From positions 1 to 9,036 of the forward strand of contig JACDAP010000479.1 of assembly GCA_013695395.1 (NCBI GenBank): a stretch of 9,036 nt of DNA, read 5' to 3'. Position numbers and translations under genes: made by a program. The notes below the pieces were generated by a model. That model was not told where the DNA came from, made no database searches, and saw only the letters and a list, made by a program, of their open reading frames with translations. Source of the DNA: Solirubrobacterales bacterium. Lineage in GTDB: Bacteria > Actinomycetota > Thermoleophilia > Solirubrobacterales > Solirubrobacteraceae. Shown in pieces: positions 1-5,949 of this stretch (positions are counted from its first letter, which is position 1; each line of letters begins with the position of its first letter).

Positions 1-716
1 TGCTCGGGCGCCTGGGCGCGCTGGACTGGCGCGGCCGCGAGCTTTGGGTGCGCCCGGTGCTCTCCGGGGCGGCGGGGATCACGGCCGTGCCCGGGACCGT
101 CGCGGTGATGATCGCCCTGATCGGCACCACGAGCTTCGACGGCTTCTCGCAGGGGCCGACCTGGAACTCACTGGCCCCCGACCTCCAGCAGCTGCTCGTC
201 GACATCGGGATCTCGCAGGAGACCGCGCTGCAGATCGCCTTCACGATCGGCATGGCCGTGGTGCTCGCCGCGGTCGCGGGCCTCTACCGCATCGGGACGG
301 TCGGGATGCGCTCGATCGACGGCAGGCACAGCGCCGGCGAGCTCGGGGCGCGCTTCGCCCACTCCCTGCTCCCGATCGCCCTGGCCTACGTGGTGGCCCA
401 CTACTTCTCCTACCTGGCCGTCCAGGGGCAGGCGATCAGCTACCTGGCCTCGGACCCGCTCGGCGACGGCGCGAACATCTTCGGTACCGCCACCGCGTCG
501 ATCGACTACGGCTTGATCACCGCCAACACCGTCTGGTACGTGCAGGTCGGTGCCCTCATCGTCGGCCACGTCTCAGGGCTCGTCCTCGCCCACGACCGTG
601 CGCTGACGATCTACGCAAGCGCCCGTGACGCCGCCCGCTCGCAGTACTGGATGCTCACCGTGATGGTCGCGTTCACCTGTCTCGGGCTCTGGCTGCTCAG
701 CGCGGGGGCGGTGTAG
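1..716 (+). CDS. Polytopic integral membrane protein, 5'-truncated (resembles actinobacterial proteins labelled fenitrothion hydrolase)
   Basis: The reading frame is open to the left edge (first whole codon at 3), so the N-terminus is missing and the GTG at 48 is probably internal. About 237 codons are visible before TAG at 714-716. Five hydrophobic segments can be seen: around ITAVPGTVAVMIALIG, LQIAFTIGMAVVLAAVAGL, the stretch through LAYVVAHYFSYL, YVQVGALIVGHVSGLVLAH, and a C-terminal MLTVMVAFTCLGLWLL. Histidines recur inside or at the ends of helices (AHSLL, VAHYF, VGHVSG, LAHDR), which could bind a metal or heme, but that is inference. From memory, similar actinobacterial proteins carry the automatic name fenitrothion hydrolase; I do not consider that a demonstrated activity. 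The small membrane protein starting four bases after the stop is probably co-translated with it. Membrane location is secure; function is unknown. Confidence 0.8.
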   Translation, partial: LGRLGALDWRGRELWVRPVLSGAAGITAVPGTVAVMIALIGTTSFDGFSQGPTWNSLAPDLQQLLVDIGISQETALQIAFTIGMAVVLAAVAGLYRIGTVGMRSIDGRHSAGELGARFAHSLLPIALAYVVAHYFSYLAVQGQAISYLASDPLGDGANIFGTATASIDYGLITANTVWYVQVGALIVGHVSGLVLAHDRALTIYASARDAARSQYWMLTVMVAFTCLGLWLLSAGAV

Positions 717-720
717 GGAG

Positions 721-903
721 GTGGTCCTCGCCCACGTTGGCCACTGGTACGCGGAGCTCCTGTACGTGGCTCCCGTCGTGCTGATGGTGGGCTGGTTGAA
801 GGCTACGAGCATCCGTGGGAGGCGTCGGGAGCGGCGGGCCTCTCAGAGAGGTCTCACACAATCGACTGAACCGTCAGCGCCCTCCGTCCGAAAGAGCGGG
901 TAG
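721..903 (+). CDS. Small single-helix membrane protein coupled to the upstream membrane protein
   Basis: This is a 60-residue protein starting at GTG 721, four bases after the upstream TAG. It has a short N-terminus with two histidines and a tryptophan (AHVGHWY), one hydrophobic helix at about residues 12-28 (LLYVAPVVLMVGWL), then a very basic tail (residues 32-39 are almost all Arg) and a Ser/Thr-rich end. The positive tail predicts an N-out, C-in topology. The only purine-rich sequence, GGGAG at 716-720, touches the start codon and is too close to act as a normal ribosome binding site, so translational coupling is more likely. There is no other in-frame start between the nearest upstream in-frame stop (661-663) and 721. 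I infer that it is a partner subunit of the preceding membrane protein. No family recognised with certainty. Confidence 0.6.
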   Translation: MVLAHVGHWYAELLYVAPVVLMVGWLKATSIRGRRRERRASQRGLTQSTEPSAPSVRKSG

Positions 904-935
904 AACCACAACGCGACGGGAAGGGAAAGATCGCG

Positions 936-1187
936 ATGACCACCACGCAGCATCTGCACCCGCTTCTAGACGAGCTCGCCGACACCCGCGAGTTGATCAT
1001 CCGGCGGGTCGCCGACGCCGAGGACGCGCCGCGGGCGGTCTGGCGTGCCGCGGCCGCCGATGCGCGCGAGCGCTACGTCGCATGGAGCGCGGGCGGCGGG
1101 CATCACGCACACGCGGCATACCTCGCCGCCGAGGACCAGGCCGACGCGGCCCTGGCCTCGCTGCGCGCCGCCTCCGAGGAGGACTGA
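936..1187 (+). CDS. Small helical hypothetical protein (83 aa)
   Basis: ATG at 936 is preceded by a purine-rich AAGGGAAAGA at 921-930, a plausible ribosome binding site, and the frame closes with TGA at 1185-1187. The protein is Ala-, Asp-, Glu- and Arg-rich and looks all-helical, with no signal peptide or membrane segment. A Gly/His stretch (SAGGGHHAHAAY, about residues 51-62) separates an N-terminal helical part from a C-terminal acidic helix ending in EEED-like residues. It is soluble and cytoplasmic by prediction. The gene converges with the SCO1 gene, with only 12 bases between the stop codons. I do not recognise a family. The ribosome binding site, amino-acid composition and tight fit between neighbours argue that it is real. 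Confidence 0.65.
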   Translation: MTTTQHLHPLLDELADTRELIIRRVADAEDAPRAVWRAAAADARERYVAWSAGGGHHAHAAYLAAEDQADAALASLRAASEED

Positions 1188-1199
1188 AACCCGCCCCGG

Positions 1200-1886
1200 T
1201 CAGGGCGTCTCGGCCTGGAGTCGCCGCACGTCGTTGGCGAGCGCCTCCGAGGTGAGCTGGTCCAGCGGGAAGGCCGAGCGTTGGAACCCGCGCTTGTCGA
1301 TGACCACGACGCGGGCGGAGTGCTCGAAGCTGTCGACGGTCGCACGCGGGTCCGTTGCCTTTCGGCTCGGGCAGCGCCCCTCGTAGCGGTCGCCCTGCGG
1401 TTGGACGCCGTACGCGCGCCAGATCGGGCAGAGCTCTTCCGCGGTGCCGAGCGCGAAGTGCATGCGCCCGGTGATCCTCCGGTCGACAAGGAAGCGGCGG
1501 GCCAGTGCCTCGTCGTCGACGTCAGGATCGGCGGAGACCGCGATCGTCGCCACGTCCTTGCCTTCGGGCCCGAGGTCGTCGAGGCCGCCGAGGATCTGCG
1601 AGGCGGTGATCGGGCAGGAGTCCTCGCAGGTCGTATAGAGGAAGGTGAGCACGGTGACCCTGCCGCGCGCGCTGCGCTGGGAGATCGGCTTGCCGTCCTC
1701 GTCGCGCAGGTCGAAATCCGGCGCGCGGGCGCCGGACGGGCTCTGGGCGCCCGCGAATCCGTCGGGCCCCACGGTGAAGTCCGGGCGCTCGTTCGCGCGG
1801 CTCGAGCCGAAGAGCAGGACGGCACCCAGGACGACGGCGACGGTGCCGAGGACGGCTGCGAGGGTGAGCTGGATCCGAGCGGGCAC
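1200..1886 (-). CDS. SCO1/SenC family copper chaperone, membrane-anchored
   Basis: This 228-residue protein has an N-terminal hydrophobic helix at about 7-27 (an uncleaved anchor or signal), then a thioredoxin-like SCO domain from about 54 to 225. The family copper ligands are present: Cys87 and Cys91 in TTCEDSCP, and His189 in the EHSARVVVID segment near the C-terminus. Two further cysteines, Cys153 (ELCPIW) and Cys172 (GRCPSR), are not part of the standard site. In the family, SCO proteins deliver Cu(I) to, or reduce cysteines of, the CuA site of cytochrome c oxidase on the outer face of the membrane. No oxidase genes lie in the window. The start is GTG at 1886; an in-frame stop at 1893-1895 leaves no room for a longer start. 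No ribosome binding site is visible, but TACCCT ends 8 bases upstream, suggesting a leaderless or near-leaderless mRNA. Confidence 0.9.
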   Translation of the reverse strand: MPARIQLTLAAVLGTVAVVLGAVLLFGSSRANERPDFTVGPDGFAGAQSPSGARAPDFDLRDEDGKPISQRSARGRVTVLTFLYTTCEDSCPITASQILGGLDDLGPEGKDVATIAVSADPDVDDEALARRFLVDRRITGRMHFALGTAEELCPIWRAYGVQPQGDRYEGRCPSRKATDPRATVDSFEHSARVVVIDKRGFQRSAFPLDQLTSEALANDVRRLQAETP

Positions 1887-1894
1887 GGACCGTC

Positions 1895-1900
1895 AGGGTA
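1895..1900 (-). promoter_or_regulatory. Candidate -10 element of the SCO1 gene
   Basis: On the minus strand this reads TACCCT, matching TAnnnT, with 8 bases (GACGGTCC) before the GTG start at 1886. No convincing -35 or Shine-Dalgarno sequence is visible. The position predicts transcription starting at or very near the start codon. It is divergent from the exporter's -10 at 1930-1935, so the 56-base gap would hold two back-to-back promoters. Confidence 0.4.
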
Positions 1901-1929
1901 GAGCGAGAGGGCCCGCCTTCCGTGCCCGG

Positions 1930-1935
1930 TAGCGT
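1930..1935 (+). promoter_or_regulatory. Candidate -10 element giving a leaderless exporter mRNA
   Basis: TAGCGT is followed by exactly 7 bases and then ATG at 1943. The same hexamer and spacing recur at vapB (minus strand, 5285-5290 to ATG 5277). No Shine-Dalgarno sequence precedes the ATG. This supports 1943 as the start rather than the upstream in-frame GTG at 1922, which would lie before the predicted transcription start. Confidence 0.5.
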
Positions 1936-1942
1936 CGCGACG

Positions 1943-3544
1943 ATGGACGCGAAACAGGGCGCGTTGGTCGCCGCCATCCTCGGCTCGGTCGTCGTCTCGG
2001 TCGACGCGACGGTCGTCAACGTGGCGCTTCCGGCGATCACCGACGATCTCGGTGGCGGGCTGAGCGGTCAGCAGTGGGTGGTGAACGCGTACCTGCTGAC
2101 CCTCGCGGCGCTCATCCTCGTCTCGGGCTCGCTGGCCGACCTGTTCGGCGAACGCCGTATCTTCACGCTCGGTGTGGTGGGGTTCGGGGTCACGAGCGTG
2201 CTCTGCGCGGCGGCACCGAGCATCGAGGTGCTGGTCGCGGCCCGAGCGCTCCAAGGCGTCTCGGGTGCGCTGCTGACCCCCGCGGCGCTGGCGATCCTCA
2301 TCGCGGTCTTCCCGACGGCCGAGCGCGGCCGGGCGATCGGGACCTGGACGGCCTGGGGCGGCATCGGCATCCTGCTCGGCCCGCTGCTCGGCGGGCAGAT
2401 CGTCGATTCGACCTCGTGGCGGGTGGTCTTCGCGATCAACGTCCCGATCGTGCTCGGCACGCTCGCCCTGGCCGCGCGCTATGTCCCGGAGGGGACGCGG
2501 GGGGCCGGGCCGCGCCCGCACGTGGACGCCCGCGGGGCCGTGCTCGCCGCGCTCGGGCTGGCGGGGCCGACGTTCGCCCTGATCCAGCAGCCGCAGTACG
2601 GGTGGGGGAGCCCCGGCGTGCTCGTGCCGCTGCTCGGCGGGCTCGTCCTGCTCGGTGCCTTCCTGCGGCACGAGGCGCGTGCGAGGGAGCCGATGCTCCC
2701 GCTGGGGCTCTTCGCACGCCCGAACTTCTGCTGGGGCAACGTGGAGACGCTCGTCATGTACGCGGGGATCGCCCTGTTCGGCTTCTTCGTCGGGCTCTTC
2801 CTGCAACAGGTCGCCGGCTATTCCGCGCTGAAGGCGGGGACGATCGGCCTGGTTCCCACGGGGATGATGTTCGTCCTCTCGCGGCGCTTCGGCGCGCTGG
2901 CCGATCGCTTCGGGCCCCGGCTCTTCATGGGGGTGGGGCCGCTCTTCGTCGCGCTCGGCTTCCTGGCCATGCTGCGGCTGGACGAGTCGGTCGCCTTCGC
3001 GAGCGACCTGCTGCCGGCACTGATCCTCTTCGGCCTGGGCCTCTCGATCACCGTCAGCCCGCTGACCGCCGCGGTGCTCGCCGATGCCGACGAGTCCAAC
3101 GCGGGGATCGCCTCCGCGGTCAACAACGCGATCGCGCGGACCGCCGGGCTGCTGGCGACCGCGGGGGTGGGCGCCGTGCTCGCGGCCTCCTACGCCTCCG
3201 GGGTGAGCGCGAACCTCGAGGGGGCGCGGCTCTCCTCAGCAGGCTCCGCCCTCATCGAGCGGGCCAAGGAACGGGCGCTCAACGTCCCGGACGTGAGCGC
3301 ACTGCCGGCGGCCGACCGGGGTCCGGTCGTCGAGGCCACTCGTGCGGCGGCGATCGACGCCTTCCACCTCGGCATGGTCATCGCCGCGGTGCTGCTCACC
3401 CTCGGTGGCCTCGCGGGGCTCCTGAAGATCCGCAACCCGGACCCGTGCGAGACGAAGGCGGCCGACTGCGCGGGCGGCCAGCTCGCAGGGGCGCCGCAGA
3501 GCGCGGCCCGGGGGGAGGCCGAGCGAGCGCCGGCCCCCGCCTGA
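1943..3544 (+). CDS. MFS drug:H+ antiporter, DHA2 family (14 TMS)
   Basis: A 533-residue protein from ATG 1943 to TGA 3542-3544, the usual length for 14-helix DHA2 exporters. The family motifs are visible: D1-type DATVVNVALPAI (residues 21-32, with Asp21 in helix 1), motif A GSLADLFGERRI (62-73) between helices 2 and 3, and antiporter motif C GIGILLGPLLGG (140-151) in helix 5. A second motif-A-like loop (SRRFGALADRFGPR, 313-326) marks the second half. Residues 420-470 form a long extracytoplasmic loop before the last helix (about 476-496), typical of this family. The cytoplasmic tail is short and hydrophilic with two cysteines. It should export drugs or other amphipathic compounds in exchange for protons; the substrate cannot be read from the sequence. 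There is no adjacent regulator gene. It is divergent from the SCO1 gene and followed by the hydrolase. Confidence 0.92.
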   Translation: MDAKQGALVAAILGSVVVSVDATVVNVALPAITDDLGGGLSGQQWVVNAYLLTLAALILVSGSLADLFGERRIFTLGVVGFGVTSVLCAAAPSIEVLVAARALQGVSGALLTPAALAILIAVFPTAERGRAIGTWTAWGGIGILLGPLLGGQIVDSTSWRVVFAINVPIVLGTLALAARYVPEGTRGAGPRPHVDARGAVLAALGLAGPTFALIQQPQYGWGSPGVLVPLLGGLVLLGAFLRHEARAREPMLPLGLFARPNFCWGNVETLVMYAGIALFGFFVGLFLQQVAGYSALKAGTIGLVPTGMMFVLSRRFGALADRFGPRLFMGVGPLFVALGFLAMLRLDESVAFASDLLPALILFGLGLSITVSPLTAAVLADADESNAGIASAVNNAIARTAGLLATAGVGAVLAASYASGVSANLEGARLSSAGSALIERAKERALNVPDVSALPAADRGPVVEATRAAAIDAFHLGMVIAAVLLTLGGLAGLLKIRNPDPCETKAADCAGGQLAGAPQSAARGEAERAPAPA

Positions 3545-3570
3545 CGGGCGATCTCCTAGCTACACATCTG

Positions 3571-3576
3571 TAACAC
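3571..3576 (+). promoter_or_regulatory. Candidate -10 element and possible operator of the hydrolase gene
   Basis: TAACAC is followed by 7 bases and ATG 3584, the same spacing as at 1930 and 5285, though its last base departs from TAnnnT. It lies inside an imperfect palindrome, CACATCTGTAACACTGTG (3563-3580), with matching CACA/TGTG ends and TA centre. This could be a repressor site or chance. The region is noticeably AT-richer than its surroundings. Confidence 0.35.
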
Positions 3577-3583
3577 TGTGCGG

Positions 3584-4528
3584 ATGAGCAGCCTCGACGC
3601 GTACGGTTCCGGCGTCGACCCCGCATGGCTCGGGGTCGACTGGAGCGAGCACCAGTCCTGGGTGGTCGCGGACGGGACGCCCGTGAACGTCATCGACATC
3701 GGGCCGAAGGAGGCGCCGGTGCTGCTCTTCATCCACGGCCACTCTGCGTGCTGGCAGCACTGGCTCGAGCAGCTCCCGCACTTCATGGAGACGCACCGCT
3801 GCGTCGCGCTTGACCTGCCGGGCTTCGGCCGCTCGCCGATCGACGCGCCCGTCTCGATGGAACGCTACGCGCGGACCGTCGACGCGGTCTGCGAGGAGCT
3901 CGAGATAGCCGCGGCCTGCGTGGTCGGCAACTCGATGGGCGGCTTCGTCGCCGCCGAGCTCGCGATCTCCTTCCCGCGGCGCGTGGAGCGGCTCGTGCTC
4001 GTCGCTGCCGCCGGGATGAGCGGCAAGTACATCGGCCTGCCGACGGCCGTCATCGCTCACCCGGGCGGGATGATGCTCGGGCGCGTGCTCTTCGGGCTCG
4101 GGGGCCTGACCGAAGCGCAGAAGCGGCTCCTCTCGCGGCGGCCGCGCGGTCGCAAGCTCGCGATCGACTTCGTCTGCACCCGCTCGGAGCTGCTCCATCC
4201 GGCACTCGTGCAGGAGATCCTCGGCGGGGCGGGTCGGCCCGCGGGCGCCCCGGCCGCCGTCGACCTCGCGACCTACGACTTCCGCGACCGGGTCCCGGAC
4301 ATCGCCTGCCCGACCCTCATCGTCTGGGGTGACCGTGACCTGCTCGTGCCGACCTCGTGCAGCGAGGAGTACGAGCGCGCGATCCCCGACGCCCGGCGCG
4401 TGGTCTACGACGGCACCGGGCACCTGCCGATGGTCGAGCGTCCCGCGCGGTTCAACGCCGACCTGGCCGCCTTCCTCGACGAGGACCCGGGCGAGGTACG
4501 CCCGTCGCGGGCGAGCGCGGCCGCATAA
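3584..4528 (+). CDS. Alpha/beta-fold hydrolase
   Basis: A 314-residue single-domain alpha/beta hydrolase. The catalytic triad is readable: nucleophile Ser117 in the elbow GNSMGG, acid Asp252 in WGDRDLLVP, and His280 in GTGHLPMVE. The oxyanion-hole HG motif is FIHGHS (His51-Gly52), and strand LDLPGFGRS (76-84) is typical. Residues about 144-230 form a lid that is rich in Gly, Arg and Leu and contains HPGGMMLGRVLFGLGG. It resembles the MhpC/haloalkane dehalogenase-like group of esterases and C-C hydrolases; the substrate is not deducible. The C-terminal tail after residue 300 is low complexity. ATG 3584 is preferred over the in-frame GTG at 3578 because of the 7-base spacing from a candidate -10. 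No signal peptide, so cytoplasmic. It starts 39 bases after the exporter stop but has its own apparent promoter. Confidence 0.9.
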   Translation: MSSLDAYGSGVDPAWLGVDWSEHQSWVVADGTPVNVIDIGPKEAPVLLFIHGHSACWQHWLEQLPHFMETHRCVALDLPGFGRSPIDAPVSMERYARTVDAVCEELEIAAACVVGNSMGGFVAAELAISFPRRVERLVLVAAAGMSGKYIGLPTAVIAHPGGMMLGRVLFGLGGLTEAQKRLLSRRPRGRKLAIDFVCTRSELLHPALVQEILGGAGRPAGAPAAVDLATYDFRDRVPDIACPTLIVWGDRDLLVPTSCSEEYERAIPDARRVVYDGTGHLPMVERPARFNADLAAFLDEDPGEVRPSRASAAA

Positions 4529-4544
4529 GCGCGGTCGGCGGCGG

Positions 4545-4595
4545 GGCCGCACTCGAGGTTCCTTTCGCTGAGCGATCGCAAGCTCGAGGCCGGCC
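4545..4595. repeat. Palindromic repeat element, copy 1
   Basis: Outer arms GGCCGCACTCGAG (4545-4557) and CTCGAGGCCGGCC (4583-4595) pair with two mismatches. Inside is a second small palindrome, TCGCTGAGCGA (4565-4575). The 37-base core (4552-4588) matches the reverse complement of 4622-4658 at 28 of 37 positions, so two copies of one element lie here in opposite orientation. The gap lies between the convergent hydrolase and vapC genes, a common site for transcription terminators and REP-like elements. There is no T-tract. Confidence 0.5.
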
Positions 4596-4618
4596 AGGGC
4601 ATGCCAGCGACCCCCGTC

Positions 4619-4661
4619 GCGTTCGAGCTTTCCTTCGCTCACCGATATGTACCTCGAACGC
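4619..4661. repeat. Palindromic repeat element, copy 2 (inverted relative to copy 1)
   Basis: Perfect 9-base arms GCGTTCGAG (4619-4627) and CTCGAACGC (4653-4661) enclose 25 bases that include TCGCTCACCGA, an imperfect version of the inner palindrome of copy 1. It ends 15 bases before the vapC stop codon, so it could serve as a terminator for either convergent transcript. The interior is AT-richer than the surroundings (ATATGTA). Confidence 0.5.
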
Positions 4662-4675
4662 TGCCGGCTCGGTGC

Positions 4676-5080
4676 TCATTCGGGCACCTCGTAGACACGG
4701 AGCTCGGTGCACGAGGCGAGCAGGTCGAAGTCCCGGTCGGCGTGGAGGATCGGCGCGTCGGCACGGACGCAGGCGGCCGCGATCAGGCAGTCGAGCGTCT
4801 TGCGGACGGTCACGCCTCGGCGCCGGGCGTCGCGGTAGAGCCGTGCGGCGAGGATGAAGTCGTCGAGTCCGGCAAGCCGCAGGATCGGGAACGCGCGCAG
4901 GTGATGCTCCACCCGCGCCGCGTCGTCTTCGTTGCGGAAGCCCTGGAGGAGTTCCGTGAGGATGACGTCCGTCAACACAACGGGCTGGCCGTCCTCGATG
5001 AGCGCCGCGCAGTGGTCGGCCTGGCGTGTCGAACGAGCGTTGAGTACGTCGATCCAGACGCTCGTGTCAACGACGATCAC
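4676..5080 (-). CDS. vapC: VapC-type PIN-domain ribonuclease toxin
   Basis: A 134-residue PIN-domain protein spanning the normal VapC length. The acidic metal-binding residues are all present: Asp5 in VVDTSVWID, Glu43 in LTELLQG, Asp97 in TLDCLIAA, and Asp115/Asp117 in HADRDFD. Family members are Mg2+-dependent endoribonucleases that cut tRNA or rRNA when freed from the antitoxin. The GTG start at 5080 overlaps the antitoxin stop by four bases (GTGA), showing translational coupling. A longer in-frame start at 5122 would add residues from inside the antitoxin gene and is rejected. No residue expected for activity appears lost, so the toxin looks intact. The RNA target cannot be inferred. Confidence 0.93.
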   Translation of the reverse strand: MIVVDTSVWIDVLNARSTRQADHCAALIEDGQPVVLTDVILTELLQGFRNEDDAARVEHHLRAFPILRLAGLDDFILAARLYRDARRRGVTVRKTLDCLIAAACVRADAPILHADRDFDLLASCTELRVYEVPE

Positions 5081-5277
5081 GGCAGGCGCCCGGCCCGGCT
5101 CTCCTCGAGATCGCCCTCCCATCGGACCTGGCCGCGGAGCCCGAGCAGCTGTCGACGACGGTCACGATCCACGATCTCGCGAAGCGCCGCGTCGACCGTC
5201 TCGCGCTTGGTCGTCGTCCCGAGAAGCCGCCGGCTCTCCTCCAGCAACGCGTCGTCGATCTCGATGTTCGTCCGCAT
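5077..5277 (-). CDS. vapB: VapB-type ribbon-helix-helix antitoxin
   Basis: A 66-residue antitoxin. The N-terminus MRTNIEIDDALLEESRRLLG is the classic strand plus first helix of a ribbon-helix-helix DNA-binding domain; TKRETVDAALREIV (24-37) is the second helix. The tail GLRGQVRWEGDLEESR (46-61) has the W-x-GDL pattern of VapB proteins, which in the family wraps over the toxin active site. I chose ATG 5277 over the ATG at 5283, two codons earlier, because TAGCGT (5290-5285) ends exactly 7 bases before 5277, and related antitoxins begin with MRT. It acts in the cytoplasm, neutralising VapC and probably repressing its own promoter through the inverted repeat at 5289-5306. Confidence 0.93.
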   Translation of the reverse strand: MRTNIEIDDALLEESRRLLGTTTKRETVDAALREIVDRDRRRQLLGLRGQVRWEGDLEESRAGRLP

Positions 5278-5284
5278 ACACATA

Positions 5285-5306
5285 ACGCTACACCATGACG
5301 TGTGTA
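5285..5306 (-). promoter_or_regulatory. vapBC promoter with overlapping inverted-repeat operator
   Basis: The minus-strand TAGCGT (5290-5285) is a -10 candidate with 7 bases to the vapB ATG. Immediately upstream and overlapping it by two bases is the inverted repeat TACAC-N8-GTGTA (5289-5306 on the plus strand, TACACCATGACGTGTGTA). A VapB/VapBC complex bound here would cover the -10, giving the usual autorepression. The entire element fits in the 33 bases between the response-regulator stop and vapB. Confidence 0.5.
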
Positions 5307-5310
5307 ACGG

Positions 5311-5949
5311 TCAGGGTTCGATGAGCCCGCGCCGGATCGCGTAGCGGACGAGTTCGACGCGGTCCCGCATCCCGAGCTTGCGCAGCAGGTTGCCCCGGTG
5401 GGACTCCACGGTCTTCTCGGAGAGGTGCAGGATCTCGCCGATCTCCGAGTTCTTGTGGGCCTCGGCGATCAGCTTGAGCACCTCCTGCTCGCGCGGGGTC
5501 AGCGGCTCGGAGGGCCCGGTGGACGCGTCGCTCATCCACTCGCGGATGAAGCGCTGCTCGGCGGCGATGGTGAGAAACGGCTCGCCGCGCAGGACGGCCC
5601 TGACCGCGTCGACCAGCGCGGTGTCCGCCTCCATCTTCAGGACATAGCCGCCGGCCCCCGCCTTGAGCGCCTCGAACAGGTAGCGCTCGTCGTCGTGCAT
5701 CGAGAGCATCAGCACCGCGATCTCCGGGGCCTGGGCGCGGATCTCGCGGGCCGCCTGCAGGCCGGTGAGCTTCGGCATCGAGACGTCGAGGATGCAGAGG
5801 TCCGGGCGCTCGCGCAGCGCGACCGCCACCGCCTCGGCCCCGTCAGCGGCTTCCGCCACGACCTCGAGGTCGTCCTGCCGATCGAGCAGCAGCTTGAGGC
5901 CGCCGCGGACGACGCCGTGGTCGTCGGCGATCATCAGCCGGGCGCTCAT
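5311..5949 (-). CDS. NarL/FixJ-family response regulator
   Basis: A 212-residue two-domain regulator. The receiver domain (about 4-120) has the acidic pair Asp9-Asp10, the phosphoacceptor Asp55 in LCILDVSMPKLTG, Ser83 at the conserved Thr/Ser position and Lys105 in GGYVLK. The C-terminal LuxR-type helix-turn-helix (about 148-208) begins LTPREQEVLKLIAEAHKNSEI and contains the recognition region LSEKTVESHRGNLLRKLG. It should bind DNA as a dimer once phosphorylated by the kinase encoded just upstream. The ATG at 5949 overlaps the kinase stop (ATGA), which fixes the start and implies co-translation. Much longer in-frame extensions run into the kinase gene and are not credible. Target genes cannot be named; none of the neighbours shows an obvious shared binding site. 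Confidence 0.94.
   Translation of the reverse strand: MSARLMIADDHGVVRGGLKLLLDRQDDLEVVAEAADGAEAVAVALRERPDLCILDVSMPKLTGLQAAREIRAQAPEIAVLMLSMHDDERYLFEALKAGAGGYVLKMEADTALVDAVRAVLRGEPFLTIAAEQRFIREWMSDASTGPSEPLTPREQEVLKLIAEAHKNSEIGEILHLSEKTVESHRGNLLRKLGMRDRVELVRYAIRRGLIEP

Noticed and set aside
1192..1207. Hairpin CGCCC-N6-GGGCG between the 83-residue gene and the SCO1 stop codon
   Set aside because: It is only five pairs, has no T-tract and overlaps the SCO1 stop. In DNA this GC-rich such stems arise often by chance, so it is not called a terminator.
1922..1942. Upstream GTG start for the exporter, adding seven residues
   Set aside because: The predicted -10 TAGCGT (1930-1935) lies inside this extension, and homologues begin close to the first membrane helix.
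1103..2806. Very long minus-strand open frame (567 codons) across the SCO1 gene and the exporter
   Set aside because: It is antisense to the exporter and in another frame of the SCO1 gene. Its product is Arg/Pro/Glu-rich low complexity without any domain, which is typical of high-GC shadow frames.
3561..3580. Resemblance between the AT-rich leader of the hydrolase (TACAC...GTAAC) and the vapB operator (5289-5308)
   Set aside because: Only short TACAC and GTAAC words are shared, with different spacing. This is not enough to propose a common regulator.
5081..5122. Longer VapC start at 5122
   Set aside because: It would add an Arg/Gly-rich leader translated from within vapB. The GTGA overlap at 5080 and the IVVDTS opening of PIN toxins fix the shorter start.
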